NCBI GenBank assembly: GCA_017480225.1
Contig: JAFVBB010000018.1
Span: 1-64,000 of the forward strand
Source: Bacteroidales bacterium
GTDB taxonomy: Bacteria > Bacteroidota > Bacteroidia > Bacteroidales > P3
Direction of reading: 5' to 3'
Length of the DNA stretch: 64,000 nucleotides
The translations under genes were made by a program, and so were the position numbers. The notes under the pieces are model-generated. The model was not told the DNA's origin. It did no database searches and was given only the letters and a program-made list of their open reading frames with translations. The first letter of the stretch is position 1. Each line of letters begins with the position of its first letter. Positions 43,846-52,771 of this stretch are shown here, one piece after another.

Positions 43846-45108
43846 TCAGGGCATTTCTTTCGGTGTAAGCGCGTCGGCCACCAGGAAGATGCTGCCCGTC
43901 ACCAGCACGAGGTCGCCCGGCGCGGCCTGGCGGCGTGCGGCCTCGATGGCAGCGTGCACGTCGCTGTGCGGCTCGGCGTCTATGCCCATGTCGGCGGCAG
44001 CCTCCATCAGTTGCTCAACCGGCAGGCGTCGCGGTACGCTGGGCTGCGTGAAGTGCCAGCGGGTGCTCTCGGCGAAGTGCGAGCGCAGCATGTGCAGTAT
44101 GTGCCTGTAGTCCTTGTCGGCCACGCAGCCGTAGACCACGTGCAGCCTGCCGTGGGGCGTGTTGTCCACGCCGCGCAGCATGGCTTCGACACCCGGTGCG
44201 TTGTGGGCAGTCTCGCAGATGGTGAGGGGATCGAGCCCGATTGTCTGCCACCGTCCCTGCAGGTGGGTGTTGTCAACCACACGCGCCAATCCGCGCACCA
44301 CGGCTTCGGCAGGCAGGTGAAGCTGCCCGCTCTGGCGCAGCACATCGACGCATTGCAGCACGGTGGCCAGGTTTTTCTTCTGGTACTCGCCCGTGAGCTG
44401 TGTGGTGTAGTCCTCGATACGCTCCACGTGGTGATGCCGGTCGGCAAAGGTGATGGGCGAGTGGGCTGCGGCAGCTTTCTGGAGGAACACCGGCTCGGTC
44501 TCCGGCTGTGTCTCGCCGACCACCACTGGCACGCCCTCCTTGATGATGCCAGCTTTCTCGGCGGCAATCTTGGCCAGTGTGTCGCCCAGGAATTGTGTAT
44601 GGTCGAGGCCGATGTTTGTTATTACTGACAGCAGTGGAGTGACCACGTTGGTTGAGTCGAGGCGCCCCCCCATGCCCACCTCCACCACGGCGATGTCCAC
44701 TCCATGGCTGGCAAAGTGGTCGAATGCCAGGCCCACGGTCATCTCGAAGAACGAGAGGTGCAACTGTTCCATTAACTCGCGGTTGCGCTCGACAAAGGCG
44801 GTCACCTCCTGCCGTCCTATCATTTCGCCATTGATGCGTATGCGCTCGCGGAAGTCGACCAGATGGGGTGATGTGTAGAGGCCTGTGCGGTAGCCAGCCT
44901 CCTGCAATATGGACGCCAGCATGTGGCTCACCGATCCCTTGCCGTTGGTGCCTGCCACGTGGATGCAGCGAAACTTGCGCTCGGGGTTGTCGAGGGCTGC
45001 CATGAGGTCGAGGGTGGGCTGAATGTCGGCCTTGTAGGCCGCGGCGCCGATGCGGTGGTACATCGGCAACTGGGCGAACATGTAGTCCAGTGTCTGTTGA
45101 TAGGTCAT
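43846..45108 (-). CDS. folC: Folylpolyglutamate synthase / dihydrofolate synthase
   Basis: 420 residues from MTYQQTLDYMFAQLPMY; longer readings upstream only shadow the preceding gene. HVAGTNGKGSVSHMLASIL is the ATP P-loop, SPHLVDFRERIRING and VEVGMGGRLDSTNV are Mur-ligase-family motifs, and NIGLDHTQFLGDT is the third. It adds glutamates to folates (and may make dihydrofolate). The start overlaps the beta-barrel gene stop by 4 bases. Internal translation coupling with envelope genes is common in Bacteroidales. Confidence 0.92.
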   Translation of the reverse strand: MTYQQTLDYMFAQLPMYHRIGAAAYKADIQPTLDLMAALDNPERKFRCIHVAGTNGKGSVSHMLASILQEAGYRTGLYTSPHLVDFRERIRINGEMIGRQEVTAFVERNRELMEQLHLSFFEMTVGLAFDHFASHGVDIAVVEVGMGGRLDSTNVVTPLLSVITNIGLDHTQFLGDTLAKIAAEKAGIIKEGVPVVVGETQPETEPVFLQKAAAAHSPITFADRHHHVERIEDYTTQLTGEYQKKNLATVLQCVDVLRQSGQLHLPAEAVVRGLARVVDNTHLQGRWQTIGLDPLTICETAHNAPGVEAMLRGVDNTPHGRLHVVYGCVADKDYRHILHMLRSHFAESTRWHFTQPSVPRRLPVEQLMEAAADMGIDAEPHSDVHAAIEAARRQAAPGDLVLVTGSIFLVADALTPKEMP

Positions 45109-46934
45109 TTGTTGGGTATGGTGTAGGTGAGGCCCAGAATGAACAGCCCGCGCTGCGAGGGGTAGTTTTGCCAGAGCATGTAGCGTTGGAACGCCAGGTT
45201 GTCCATGCGCAGGAAGAAGGACAGTGCGCGGTTGTGTCGGTATTCCACCTCGGCAGAGATGCCGTAGCGCAGGGGAGTCTCGACGGTTTCTCCGGTGTGA
45301 GGGTCTGTGCCGGCCTGCATCTTGCCGAGCAGCTGCCCTTCCAGATGAATGAACCATTTGTCAAGGTAGTTCACCGAGGCGGCAAGCGTGGCGTCCCAGT
45401 CGGGGCGGTAGCTGACGGCCTCCGGGGTGGTGTTTGATGAGGGGGCATCAGCCAGGCCGATGTTGTCGTAGTGGTAGTAGTGGCCTCCGGCCCGGAGGGT
45501 TATCATCTCGTCGTTGACAAACGTTATGTCGCCTCCTGCAGTCAGCTGGTTGGCGGTGTAGTAGAGTGTGTTGAACACGTTGTTGAGTGCGCCGTATAAT
45601 GGGTCGAGGCGGAATGACAGCAGGTTGTCTACAATCGAATAGCGTACCTCGGCGTTGGCTTCCAGTTTCTTGCTCAGTGTCCAGCGTCCATGCAGGCTGA
45701 AGTCGTAGTGGCTTGTGGCGCGGAGGTCGGCATTGGGAGTAATGTAGGGGTTTTCCAGTCGGATGCTGTTAATGCTGTTGGCCTCGAGTCCGCCGGTGGC
45801 TCCAAGGCTCAATACCAGTCTGTCGCGCAGCAGCTTCTTGCTCACCACCACGTCGGGGTATATGCGCAGGGTGGCGCTGTCGGTGTAGCCGTCGCAGGCT
45901 GTGGTAAGCCCCGCGTGGAACTGCAGTCCACCAAGCATGAAGTCGGCGTATGGATTGACGCGCACAATGTTGCGATAGGCGTTTGCCGTGTCGGTGGGGT
46001 AGGGCATGGCAGGGCCGATTGGCGTGGGTATTGGCATGGGTGCAGGGCCGATCAGGTAGCCGTAGCCCAGCGGCATGGTTCCGTTTGGCGCGAAGCGGTT
46101 GGCATAGGCATCCCAGTCGGCGTGCAGGAATACAACCCCCTTGTAGCGGTTGGCCAAGCTGAATCCGTAGTGCACATCGCCCTCAAGACGCAGATTCAAC
46201 TCGTTCTGACCATACACGCCCCATATGTCGGTCAATTGCACATTGGCGGTGTAGCCCAGTTTGTTGGGGTCGAGTTCCATGTTTTTGAGGCCGAAGTTGA
46301 AAGAGGCGACGTTGTACGATGCACGGTAGTCGCCAGTGCTTATGTCGTGGCGCGTCCAGCCCAGCTCAGACAGCAGGGTGCTGTCGGTAAAGCCATAGTA
46401 TAGGTTGTGGTCGTGTTCATAGCCGAGGTCGGCTGACAACTGCAGGACGTCACCGACAATATATTTGCCGAACGCGGTGGCGGTGGTGCGGCCGAAGTGG
46501 TTGGGGCCGTAGTCAGTCAGGGAACCCCATGACGAGAGGTGGTTCACACGGATGCCGTAGGTTTTCAGTCTGTCGCGGGTGGAGCACCAGTACAGGTCGG
46601 CCAGTGGCGACCAGTAGTTGCCGAACCCAAGGCGGAAGTAGTTGTTGTAAAGTTTAGTGGCCGGTTCACCTATTACGCGTGCAGCGCGTATCCTCGACGG
46701 CTCGTATTTTGCGCTGAGGCGCGTGGGATTGATGCTGTACTGGAACGAGTGTCCGATGCGGCCGAGTGTGTCGGTGATGGCAGGAGGGAAGTTGAGTTTT
46801 TCTGCCTGCTCGATGACCGGTTTGTATGTGCCCTTCACGACAACGCTTTCGTTGTAGCGGTCGTCGTCTTGTTGCGCGTGGGCTGCTGCTGTGAGTGTGG
46901 CGAGCGCCAGCGTGGCTATGATGGTGCGCTTCAT
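45105..46934 (-). CDS. TonB-dependent-receptor-like outer membrane beta-barrel protein
   Basis: 609 residues with signal peptide (LATLTAAAHAQ) followed by VVVKGTYKPVIEQAEKLN, a motif seen at the start of a Bacteroidales family annotated as TonB-dependent receptor, then aromatic-rich amphipathic strands to a C-terminal LGLTYTIPNK. No plug domain is evident, so it may be a plain barrel rather than a transporter. It follows the TPR gene by 9 bases. A role in envelope assembly with its TPR and thioredoxin-fold neighbours is inference. Confidence 0.75.
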   Translation of the reverse strand: MKRTIIATLALATLTAAAHAQQDDDRYNESVVVKGTYKPVIEQAEKLNFPPAITDTLGRIGHSFQYSINPTRLSAKYEPSRIRAARVIGEPATKLYNNYFRLGFGNYWSPLADLYWCSTRDRLKTYGIRVNHLSSWGSLTDYGPNHFGRTTATAFGKYIVGDVLQLSADLGYEHDHNLYYGFTDSTLLSELGWTRHDISTGDYRASYNVASFNFGLKNMELDPNKLGYTANVQLTDIWGVYGQNELNLRLEGDVHYGFSLANRYKGVVFLHADWDAYANRFAPNGTMPLGYGYLIGPAPMPIPTPIGPAMPYPTDTANAYRNIVRVNPYADFMLGGLQFHAGLTTACDGYTDSATLRIYPDVVVSKKLLRDRLVLSLGATGGLEANSINSIRLENPYITPNADLRATSHYDFSLHGRWTLSKKLEANAEVRYSIVDNLLSFRLDPLYGALNNVFNTLYYTANQLTAGGDITFVNDEMITLRAGGHYYHYDNIGLADAPSSNTTPEAVSYRPDWDATLAASVNYLDKWFIHLEGQLLGKMQAGTDPHTGETVETPLRYGISAEVEYRHNRALSFFLRMDNLAFQRYMLWQNYPSQRGLFILGLTYTIPNK

Positions 46935-46943
46935 GGGTGTTGC

Positions 46944-49900
46944 TTAAAGTTCAATTACCATTTCCTCATCTGCGGTGGAGCCTTCTGTCTGTTCTGCAGC
47001 CACGATGGCCGCGTACTTCCCCCGGGCTACAGCCAGAAGGTCATCGCCGTCGTAGTTCTCAATGATGCTGAGCAGTGTCTGCTTTGCCTGCAGGCTGTTG
47101 CCTCGGGCATAGTAGATGTCGGCCCATAGGATGAATGAGTAGGCGAGCCAGTAGTCGCTTGACGCGTCGCTGACGATGCCCTCAATCATTTTCTCGGCCT
47201 CGGCATAGCTCTGCTTCTGCATCATAATCTCAGCTTGGCGGCAGCGGGCCTCGCCGTCGTACTCGCCGTTGGCGGAGTGGACGAGATGCGAGTAGTGGCT
47301 GTAGGCGCTGTCGGCCTGTTTGTTGTCGAAGCAGCTGCGGGCCATCGTGAGGTAGGCCTCCTCTTTGAGTTCGGCAGTGGCTTTTCCAGCCTTGAGCAGG
47401 CGGTGCCCGGCCTCAAGCACGTCGGTATGTCTTCCCAGTGCGGCAGCGCAGCGAAGGCCGCCCAGCAGACCCTGCAGCAGGCTGTTGTCGCTCTCTGCAT
47501 CGGAGGAAAGGCGCTGGTATAGGGTGGCGGCCTTGTTGTAGTCGCCCATATTGTAGGCAATGTTGGCGGCGTTGCAGAGTGAGCGCTCGCTGTACTGGTT
47601 GGTGCCTGCCGAGGCCACCGCCATGTAGTGCGGCAGCGCTTTCTCATTCTGCCCCTGACGGAAGTAGGCGTCGGCCAGCAGGTAGTGTGCCTTTACGGCA
47701 AACAGGCCTCCGGGGAACTTGGACAGGTAGCTTTCAAGCCCTGCGGCGGCGTTGGCGTAGTCGCCCTCTTGGTAGCGTTCCTCTACGGCAAGGAATGTGG
47801 TGCTGTCCTGCTCTACGGTCGACACGGTTGTCTTCGTTGTGCGCTGCACATAGTTGAAGTAGTCGTCCACTCTGTTCTGTGCAATATAGATGTTCTTCAC
47901 CGTAGAGAGGGCATCACGTGCCTCGTCGGTGCCTGGGTATTGTGTGAGCAGTTTGTCGAAGGTGCGCAGAGCCTGTTCATTGCGGTCGGTGTTGTAGTAT
48001 ATCAGTCCCTGATTGAGCAGAGCGTTCTTGACGTATGCGCTGTTCGGGTATTGCTTCACGAAGTTGTTGTAGTAGGTGAGTGCCATCTCAAAGTTGTCGC
48101 ACATCAGGTAGGTGTTGGCTATCTCGAGCATGGCTTTCGAGCGGAGAGGCGAGTTGTCGAACCGCTCGAAGATATAGTTGAGGTATGTCAGTTTGCGGCT
48201 GTTGTCGCCCTGAGCACCGTAGGCCAGCGACTTCTGGTAGGTAGCATAGTCGGCGTCGCGTGCGGCGGCGTTGATTACTTTGTCGTATTGCACTATGCTC
48301 TCGGCGAACCGGCTCTGCACGTACAGGCAGTCGCCCATGCGGTTGTGCGCGTCGGCGGCCATCGCGGAATGCTTCTTGTCGGTGCTGTTGCCGAGCCTTT
48401 GGTCCAGTTCGCTGAACATGTCGTAGGCATCGGCATACTTCTTTTTCTTCATCAGCACGTAGGCGTAGGTATAGCGGGCGTCGTCGGCATATGGCGAGCT
48501 GTTCTTGTATGACGAGAGCATGAAGCGCTCCAAATGTCGCTCAGCCTCTTTTGTGCGGCCTGCACGGTACAGAGCTTCGCCCAGCAGGTAGGAGGCGTCG
48601 GCAGTCATGCGCGGCGCGGCGTTCAGCTTCACGGCCTGCTCATAGAGCTTCATTCCCTGCTCCGTGCTTCCGCTGTTGGTCAGCTCTATGCCGCGGTTTA
48701 TCAGCGCGCGCTGGTAGGCCTGTTCCATGGTGGCGTTGCGCTGCGGCACCTGCTCGAGCAGCCGTATTGCCTCTTTGTAGTTGTTTGTGGAGCAGTATAG
48801 TTCGGTAAGTATCTCCTCGGCCTCGGCGCGATGGCTGCTCCGAGGGTATTTCTTAAGGTAACTTTCGAATGCCTTTATGCTTTCGCCCATGGCGTTCTGG
48901 TTCAGCTCGCAACTCAGCTTGGCGTAGTTGAACAGCGCGTCCTCCTTCACTCGGGCGTTGTAGTTGAGCTTCGAGGCTTGCAGGAACATGCTGCGGGCAT
49001 CCATCTTGCGCCCCAGCCGCAGGTAGCAGTCGGCCAGTACATAGAGGGCGTGCTGACCCACGCTGTCGTTGCACTGCGTCTTGTGCTCGAGGCGTGTGGC
49101 TGCCGAGTCATACCGCCCCAGCATGTAGTAGCTGTACCCCACCTGATAGTCGTTGTCTTGCGGTGTGCAGCTGGCACCAGCCTCGGCGGAGGTGCCGGCC
49201 GCGCGGTACTGCTCAAGCGCTGCTGCATACTCGCCCCTGTTGAAGTATATCTCGCCAACCATGCGGTGCAACTCGTCCTTGCGGAACACGTCACGCCCGG
49301 CCAGCAGTTGCGGAGCCATGGCCAGCAGCTCGTCGTCTTTGCCGAGGTAGTAGTATATGCGCGCTATGTACGAGGGGGCTATGCGGGCAAACTTGCGGTC
49401 CTGCTCCAACTCGCGGAAGTTCTTCAGCGCCAAGTCGTACTCTCCGTTGGTGTATTGTATGTGGGCGTAGTAGTAGAGGCTGCTTGAACGGTACTTCGAC
49501 TGCCCCTCCACCTGCTGGGCGAAGTATTTCTGCGCTCGCTGGTTGTCGCCGCGCTGGAAGTAGCAGTATCCCATCTTGAAGTTGTATTCGGCGCGGTGGT
49601 TGAACTCCACCTCCGACGGCTCCACCTCGCGATAGTATGCCAGTGCCCTGTCGTAGTCGCCGCGCGAGTAGTTGAAGTTGCCCAGATAGAAGCGTGCCAT
49701 GTTGCAGCGCGAGCTTTGCGGATAGAGGCGCATGAACTCCTCCAGGCGGTAGCTCGCGTCGTTGTTGTCGAGCTTCTCCGAGCACACTGCCGCGTAGTAG
49801 GCCGCCTCGGCGGTGCTCATGTCGCCGCGCGCGCTCATGCCGGCGGCTATCTGGTCGTACAGCTGCTGCGCGGCGGCATATTTCTGCTTCTGGTATAGGT

Positions 49901-50009
49901 CGGCGGCCTGCTGGTAGAGGTCGTTGAGCCGCTCGTCGGCCGTGGTCTTCTGCGCCGAGGCTCCCAGCGCGGCGGCCAGCATCAGTGCGGCTATTGCTGT
50001 TCGTTTCAT
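46944..50009 (-). CDS. Large periplasmic tetratricopeptide-repeat protein
   Basis: 1021 residues with a signal peptide (ALMLAAALGASAQ) and more than 15 TPR-type repeats over its whole length, for example YYREVEPSEVEFNHRAEYNF, FLGNFNYSRGDYDRALAYY-like units and PGTDEARDAL. TPRs are protein-binding scaffolds. The gene is between a thioredoxin-fold lipoprotein-like gene (10 bases) and the beta-barrel gene (9 bases), suggesting one envelope complex. No enzymatic domain seen. Confidence 0.85.
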   Translation of the reverse strand: MKRTAIAALMLAAALGASAQKTTADERLNDLYQQAADLYQKQKYAAAQQLYDQIAAGMSARGDMSTAEAAYYAAVCSEKLDNNDASYRLEEFMRLYPQSSRCNMARFYLGNFNYSRGDYDRALAYYREVEPSEVEFNHRAEYNFKMGYCYFQRGDNQRAQKYFAQQVEGQSKYRSSSLYYYAHIQYTNGEYDLALKNFRELEQDRKFARIAPSYIARIYYYLGKDDELLAMAPQLLAGRDVFRKDELHRMVGEIYFNRGEYAAALEQYRAAGTSAEAGASCTPQDNDYQVGYSYYMLGRYDSAATRLEHKTQCNDSVGQHALYVLADCYLRLGRKMDARSMFLQASKLNYNARVKEDALFNYAKLSCELNQNAMGESIKAFESYLKKYPRSSHRAEAEEILTELYCSTNNYKEAIRLLEQVPQRNATMEQAYQRALINRGIELTNSGSTEQGMKLYEQAVKLNAAPRMTADASYLLGEALYRAGRTKEAERHLERFMLSSYKNSSPYADDARYTYAYVLMKKKKYADAYDMFSELDQRLGNSTDKKHSAMAADAHNRMGDCLYVQSRFAESIVQYDKVINAAARDADYATYQKSLAYGAQGDNSRKLTYLNYIFERFDNSPLRSKAMLEIANTYLMCDNFEMALTYYNNFVKQYPNSAYVKNALLNQGLIYYNTDRNEQALRTFDKLLTQYPGTDEARDALSTVKNIYIAQNRVDDYFNYVQRTTKTTVSTVEQDSTTFLAVEERYQEGDYANAAAGLESYLSKFPGGLFAVKAHYLLADAYFRQGQNEKALPHYMAVASAGTNQYSERSLCNAANIAYNMGDYNKAATLYQRLSSDAESDNSLLQGLLGGLRCAAALGRHTDVLEAGHRLLKAGKATAELKEEAYLTMARSCFDNKQADSAYSHYSHLVHSANGEYDGEARCRQAEIMMQKQSYAEAEKMIEGIVSDASSDYWLAYSFILWADIYYARGNSLQAKQTLLSIIENYDGDDLLAVARGKYAAIVAAEQTEGSTADEEMVIEL

Positions 50010-50018
50010 AGGTCGGTT

Positions 50019-51482
50019 CTAATCTTGTTTGAGGAAGGGCAGTATCGAGCGCTCCTCTTCGACGGGCTTTTGCCACGGCGCGTTGAGGAAGATGCCGCTT
50101 TCTGGCGGCGGGGTGACGCTGTAGTGAAGCCTCCCCTCGGGGTTGATGAGTACAAATGTGGGGTACGACACCACGCCGAAGCGCTCCAACATGTGGTAGT
50201 CGCCGTCGAAGTGCAGCCATGTCCAGCGGTAGCGCGAGCCGTGGCGGCTGTTGCGCAGGAAGTGAAACATCTTCTGGAACTCGCGGTCGCAGCTGATGCT
50301 GACGAACTCCACGTTGCCCTGCGCATACACGCTGTCGCGGAAGTGTGCCATTGTCTCCAACTCGCGCTGGCAGTTGGGGTCGCCCACCCTCACAAAACTG
50401 ATGTACACCCATTTGCCGAGCAGTGAATCCAGGCACACCTCGTTGTGGTCGGCGTCGGGCAGCGTCAACCCGCCCTGCACGGCGCTGCCTTCCTCGGCGC
50501 GGTTGAAGCTCTGCCCCAGCAGCGCGGCCAGGCGGCGGTGCTCCGCGAACTTGCTCCCGGCTGCAATCCTCTCTACCATGGCTCGCACTCCCTCGCGCGA
50601 GTATGATGCGTCGTAGTAGCTCTCCTTGAGGGCCACCAGCGCTGCCACCTCGCGCAGCTGCTCGTCGGCCAGCAGCGGGTCGGTGCCCAGGGAGTCGATG
50701 TAGCTGTCAAGGTCGGCCGAGGCCACCCATTCCTCCAGCTTCCACTTGGGCAGCTTGCGAGTGCCGAGGCTCACCATGCCGTCGGTCAGCGCGAGCAGCA
50801 GGCGCATGTAGTTCTCGTCGTGGTAGAGTACTGGCTGCCCTGCAATGTAGCGCTCGAACATCTGCCTGCGGCTGGCGAAACGCATTGCGAAGCGCATTTC
50901 GGCCAGCGTGAACTCCGCGTAGCGGTCGAAGAACGAGGCTCCGCCTTTCTCTGCGTGGGCAGCCGTGTCCATGTGCCTCTCCAATGAGTCCATCCACGCG
51001 CGCTCCGGCTTGAAGCGGGGGTCGAAGAACACGCGGTGCTCGCGCAGGAACGAGTCCACCTCCTCGTCGAAGCGTGCTATGCGCAGGTTCAGCTCGTCGG
51101 CGGGCAGGTCAAGGAAACGCAGTGGCAGCGCCACCGGGTCGAGGAAGATGTTCCTCTCCTCGTCCTGCTCCCAGCGGAATTCGGGCAGGTAGACCGTGTA
51201 GTCGCGACCCGGCTCGATGTAGAAAGACTGGCTGTAGTTCTCCACCTGCACAAACACCAGCCTCGGGTAGGTGATGTAGCATCCAAGCTCGAAGCTGCCT
51301 GTGCTGTCGGCCTCGTGGCTGTCCATCAGCCGCTCGGTCATCGTCAGCATATCCTCGTAGCAGTATAGCTCCACCACGCGGCCTGACAGGTTGTCGCCCA
51401 TGCCGCGCAGGTGCACGTTGACCTGCGCCGCGCCAGCACGGCACAGCACAAGCAGGAGAACAAGTGTAGCCCAGTGTCTCAT
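50019..51482 (-). CDS. Thioredoxin-fold (TlpA-like) periplasmic protein with a single active-site cysteine
   Basis: 487 residues with a signal peptide (LVLLLVLCRAGAAQ). The N-terminal part is a DUF4369-like/helical region; the C-terminal 150 residues are a TlpA/ResA-like thioredoxin fold (GKWVYISFVRVGDPNCQREL, VEFVSISCDREF, VSYPTFVLINPEG). The usual WCxxC is reduced to DPNC, so only one Cys remains and classical disulfide exchange is unlikely. First gene of the operon leading to folC. Confidence 0.75.
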   Translation of the reverse strand: MRHWATLVLLLVLCRAGAAQVNVHLRGMGDNLSGRVVELYCYEDMLTMTERLMDSHEADSTGSFELGCYITYPRLVFVQVENYSQSFYIEPGRDYTVYLPEFRWEQDEERNIFLDPVALPLRFLDLPADELNLRIARFDEEVDSFLREHRVFFDPRFKPERAWMDSLERHMDTAAHAEKGGASFFDRYAEFTLAEMRFAMRFASRRQMFERYIAGQPVLYHDENYMRLLLALTDGMVSLGTRKLPKWKLEEWVASADLDSYIDSLGTDPLLADEQLREVAALVALKESYYDASYSREGVRAMVERIAAGSKFAEHRRLAALLGQSFNRAEEGSAVQGGLTLPDADHNEVCLDSLLGKWVYISFVRVGDPNCQRELETMAHFRDSVYAQGNVEFVSISCDREFQKMFHFLRNSRHGSRYRWTWLHFDGDYHMLERFGVVSYPTFVLINPEGRLHYSVTPPPESGIFLNAPWQKPVEEERSILPFLKQD

Positions 51483-51646
51483 AATCTTCCTGCCTAACGT
51501 CGCCGTGCCGCTTTTATTGCATGGACAGTTGATATTTTATGCGGCAAATATCGGCCTCGCTGCAAACGCCCCTTGCAGTTTGTTTGGCGAGGCGGGCCGC
51601 ATGTGGCCATGCTCCCTGGTGCGCGTCATTGTATGTGGCGCAGTCT

Positions 51647-52771
51647 CTATTTGCCTGCCTTGTGCCGGTTGCATTCGCGGCAGAGCATCTGGCAGTTCTC
51701 CTCCACTGTGCGTCCGCCCTTGCTCCAGGGTATGATGTGGTCGCCTTCCATGAACGCAATGTCCAGTTCCCGGTGGCAGATTGGGCAGACGTGCCCCTGC
51801 TTCTCCCATACCGACAACTTGATGTCCTCCGGGAAAGTGCGGAGGTCGAGGTGCCGCTCGTCGCCCGTGAGGACGTATGGAATGATGCCTGCCGGACGTT
51901 GTATCTCGCTGTCGCGCATCAAGCTTGCCATCCGTTTGCCGAGTTCGGCGGTGTCCAGCGTTTCCGCGCCGTATGTGTCGTAGAGCCATGCCCAGTCCAG
52001 GCCTTTCATTATCTTCCTGAACCGCTTCATGTCGAAGTTTGTGACGGCCCAGTTAAGCACCGTCTGGAAATAGCTCCACAGGTTGTTTGCGTTAGGGTCG
52101 TGCTGGTGGGCTGCCATGTAGCCGACCGGTGTCTGCGGATGGCTGTTGCGGCTCTCGTGGCCGGCCATCCATTCGAGGGCTTTCTTTAGGAAGTCCTGCC
52201 GTATGGGCGTGCCGTTCACCAGGTCCTTGCCAAGCCGGGCCGCGCCGCTGTTGCTCTTTGAGAAATGTCGCTTGGCGTCGCTCACGAAAGGGCCTGCAAA
52301 GATGGCGTTGTTGATCTCCTGCTCGTTGAGGGGCTTGCCTGCCATGTTGATGGTCTTGAACCACTCCAGCTTCTCGCTGGCATCGCCCTCGCAGACGTAG
52401 ATGGTCAGCTTGTAGTCGAGAATACGTTGCCTGACGTCGTCGGGCTGGTTGAAGAAGTTCCGGAACATGTACGCAAACTTGCCGTCCACATACTCGCACA
52501 GCGAGAGGGTGCGCTGCTGGCCGTCCATCACCTCGTATGGGCACTCGGCGTCGTCTGACCGCTTCACCCAGTACATCACGTTGAGAGGGTAGCCGTTGAG
52601 CACGGTGCTGATTACGGCCTGCTGCTCTTTGTCGGAGTAGATGAACTCACGCTGGTATGGTGGGCGTATGTCGAGCAATCCGCCGTAGCCGCGCACGCCC
52701 TGCTCGTCGTTGTTCACATAGCCCTTGGTGATCTCGCCGACGGTAACCTCCGTCTGTCTTATTGTCATCAT
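51647..52771 (-). CDS. DUF262 (GmrSD-like) plus HNH endonuclease
   Basis: 374 residues. The ATG at 52771 overlaps the methyltransferase stop by 4 bases; a longer reading upstream is a shadow. The N-terminal DUF262 (ParB/Srx-like NTPase) has RPPYQREFIYSDKEQQAVI and VMDGQQRTLSL. The C-terminal HNH domain has CPICHRE, EGDHIIPWSKGG, NCQMLCRECNRHK, with the zinc Cys pairs and catalytic His-His-Asn all present. DUF262-HNH proteins (GmrSD type) cut modified or unmodified foreign DNA. Coupled to the EcoRI-type methyltransferase, it is probably the nuclease of a restriction-modification module. Confidence 0.85.
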   Translation of the reverse strand: MMTIRQTEVTVGEITKGYVNNDEQGVRGYGGLLDIRPPYQREFIYSDKEQQAVISTVLNGYPLNVMYWVKRSDDAECPYEVMDGQQRTLSLCEYVDGKFAYMFRNFFNQPDDVRQRILDYKLTIYVCEGDASEKLEWFKTINMAGKPLNEQEINNAIFAGPFVSDAKRHFSKSNSGAARLGKDLVNGTPIRQDFLKKALEWMAGHESRNSHPQTPVGYMAAHQHDPNANNLWSYFQTVLNWAVTNFDMKRFRKIMKGLDWAWLYDTYGAETLDTAELGKRMASLMRDSEIQRPAGIIPYVLTGDERHLDLRTFPEDIKLSVWEKQGHVCPICHRELDIAFMEGDHIIPWSKGGRTVEENCQMLCRECNRHKAGK

